Assembly: GCF_028464225.1 (NCBI RefSeq)
Contig: NZ_JAQPCN010000006.1
Coordinates: 83,715 to 147,714 of the forward strand
Source: Zeaxanthinibacter sp. PT1
GTDB taxonomy: Bacteria > Bacteroidota > Bacteroidia > Flavobacteriales > Flavobacteriaceae
DNA length: 64,000 nt
Reading direction: 5' to 3'
In this document: in pieces, positions 63,498 through 64,000 of the stretch
How positions within the stretch are numbered: the first letter of the stretch is position 1
Layout of the letters: every line of letters starts with the position of its first letter
Position numbers and translations under genes: made by a program
The notes under the pieces: model-generated
What the model saw: the letters and a program-made list of their open reading frames with translations, nothing else
What the model was told of the DNA's origin: nothing
The model's database searches: none

Positions 63498-64000
63498 CCG
63501 GCTGCAATAAGCTTGCAGTTTAAGGTTTTTATTCGTTCCATCACTGCTGGTTTACTGCAGTGACGCGGATTATATTGATCCTGGGGAGGGATTAGGTTAA
63601 TCCCCGGCCCACAAGCTGTCTTATCAACGCTAGTGCAAGCTTCCTGCAGGGAGAACATTTAACTTGAACCTGGGGAGGGATCGTCAGATCCCCGTCAACC
63701 ATTTTTAAAATTAATATCTGCAAGCTTTCTGCAGGGAACTCATTTAACTTTTGCTCGGGGAGGGATTAGGATAATCCCCGGCCCACCACTTCTTCATCAG
63801 TCTTAGTGCAAGCTTTCTGCAGGGAGAACGATTATCTTGATCGTGGGGAGGGACTCGGAAGTCCCCGACTGAGGACTGAGGGTATACGTATTAATTAAGG
63901 TGCAAGCATTCTGCAGGGAGAACGATTATCTTGATCCTGGGGAGGGACTAGTGAGTCCCCGGCCGATTACCCTCTACCGCTAACCCGTCCAGGCCTATGA
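63498..64000. repeat. Array of five covarying hairpin units, about 85-94 bp apart
   Basis: Five units each contain TGCAAGC(T/A)TNCTGCAGGGA or a variant, then TTGATCCTGGGGA or a variant, and a hairpin whose inner stem starts at 63588, 63677, 63762, 63850 and 63944. The stems are GGGATTA/TAATCCC, GGGATC/GATCCC, GGGATTA/TAATCCC, GGGACT/AGTCCC and GGGACT/AGTCCC. They differ in sequence but always pair perfectly, with 3- or 4-base loops. The first unit opens with CACTGC/GCAGTG instead, and a further hairpin CTGCAA/TTGCAG lies at 63502-63518. Between the hairpins is a variable spacer of about 30-40 bases. The array may continue beyond the window. Confidence 0.88.

Overview
The window reads as a chromosome segment of a marine-type Flavobacteriaceae bacterium (Bacteroidota). 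The evidence is the gene set (gldJ and porV of gliding/type IX secretion, a DUF4136 lipoprotein, a TonB/ExbBD operon, a two-gene E1-alpha/E2 pyruvate dehydrogenase unit) and Bacteroidota-type promoters (TTG / TAnnTTTG) ahead of several genes. There are no rRNA genes, no intact transposases and no CRISPR array. Two tRNA genes, both for valine, are present.

Layout. 0-13.8 kb: HAD nucleotidase (cut by the left edge), divergent polysaccharide deacetylase, radC, mpl, cupin, atypical SDR, DUF4136 lipoprotein, obg, a fused hpt-adk, then divergently purK-purE, an M3 peptidase, a rhodanese lipoprotein, an ECF sigma factor with a tiny zinc-motif partner, and a UbiA-like membrane protein. 13.9-22.7 kb: gcvP, a KAS III/methyltransferase/GT2 operon, a PafA-like phosphatase, and an MlaEF-type lipid ABC transporter. 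22.7-35.8 kb: DUF389 protein, mannose-1-phosphate guanylyltransferase, SprT-like protein, SDR, M28 peptidase, pdhC-pdhA, cdd, porV, gldJ and murF.

36.4-49.3 kb lies between tRNA-Val(GAC) and tRNA-Val(TAC) and looks accessory. It holds two small membrane proteins (one YetF/DUF421), two stress-type SDRs, a PAS histidine kinase, a succinate-semialdehyde dehydrogenase, the LigD-Ku end-joining pair and a 559-residue membrane protein of unknown function. Both tRNA-Val genes are followed by a terminator and then by a tandem repeat array. The two arrays share a core sequence and architecture although their periods differ (148 and about 129 bp).

49.3-62.9 kb returns to core genes: folC with the exbB-exbD-tonB operon, nhaD with an amino-acid dehydrogenase, an acyl-CoA dehydrogenase, and gltB-gltD. 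The last kilobase has no convincing intact gene. It ends in an array of five units of about 85-94 bp, each with a hairpin whose stem varies by compensating changes. This array, the paired tRNA-Val arrays, and the absence of porU from its usual place between gldJ and porV are the observations most worth following up.
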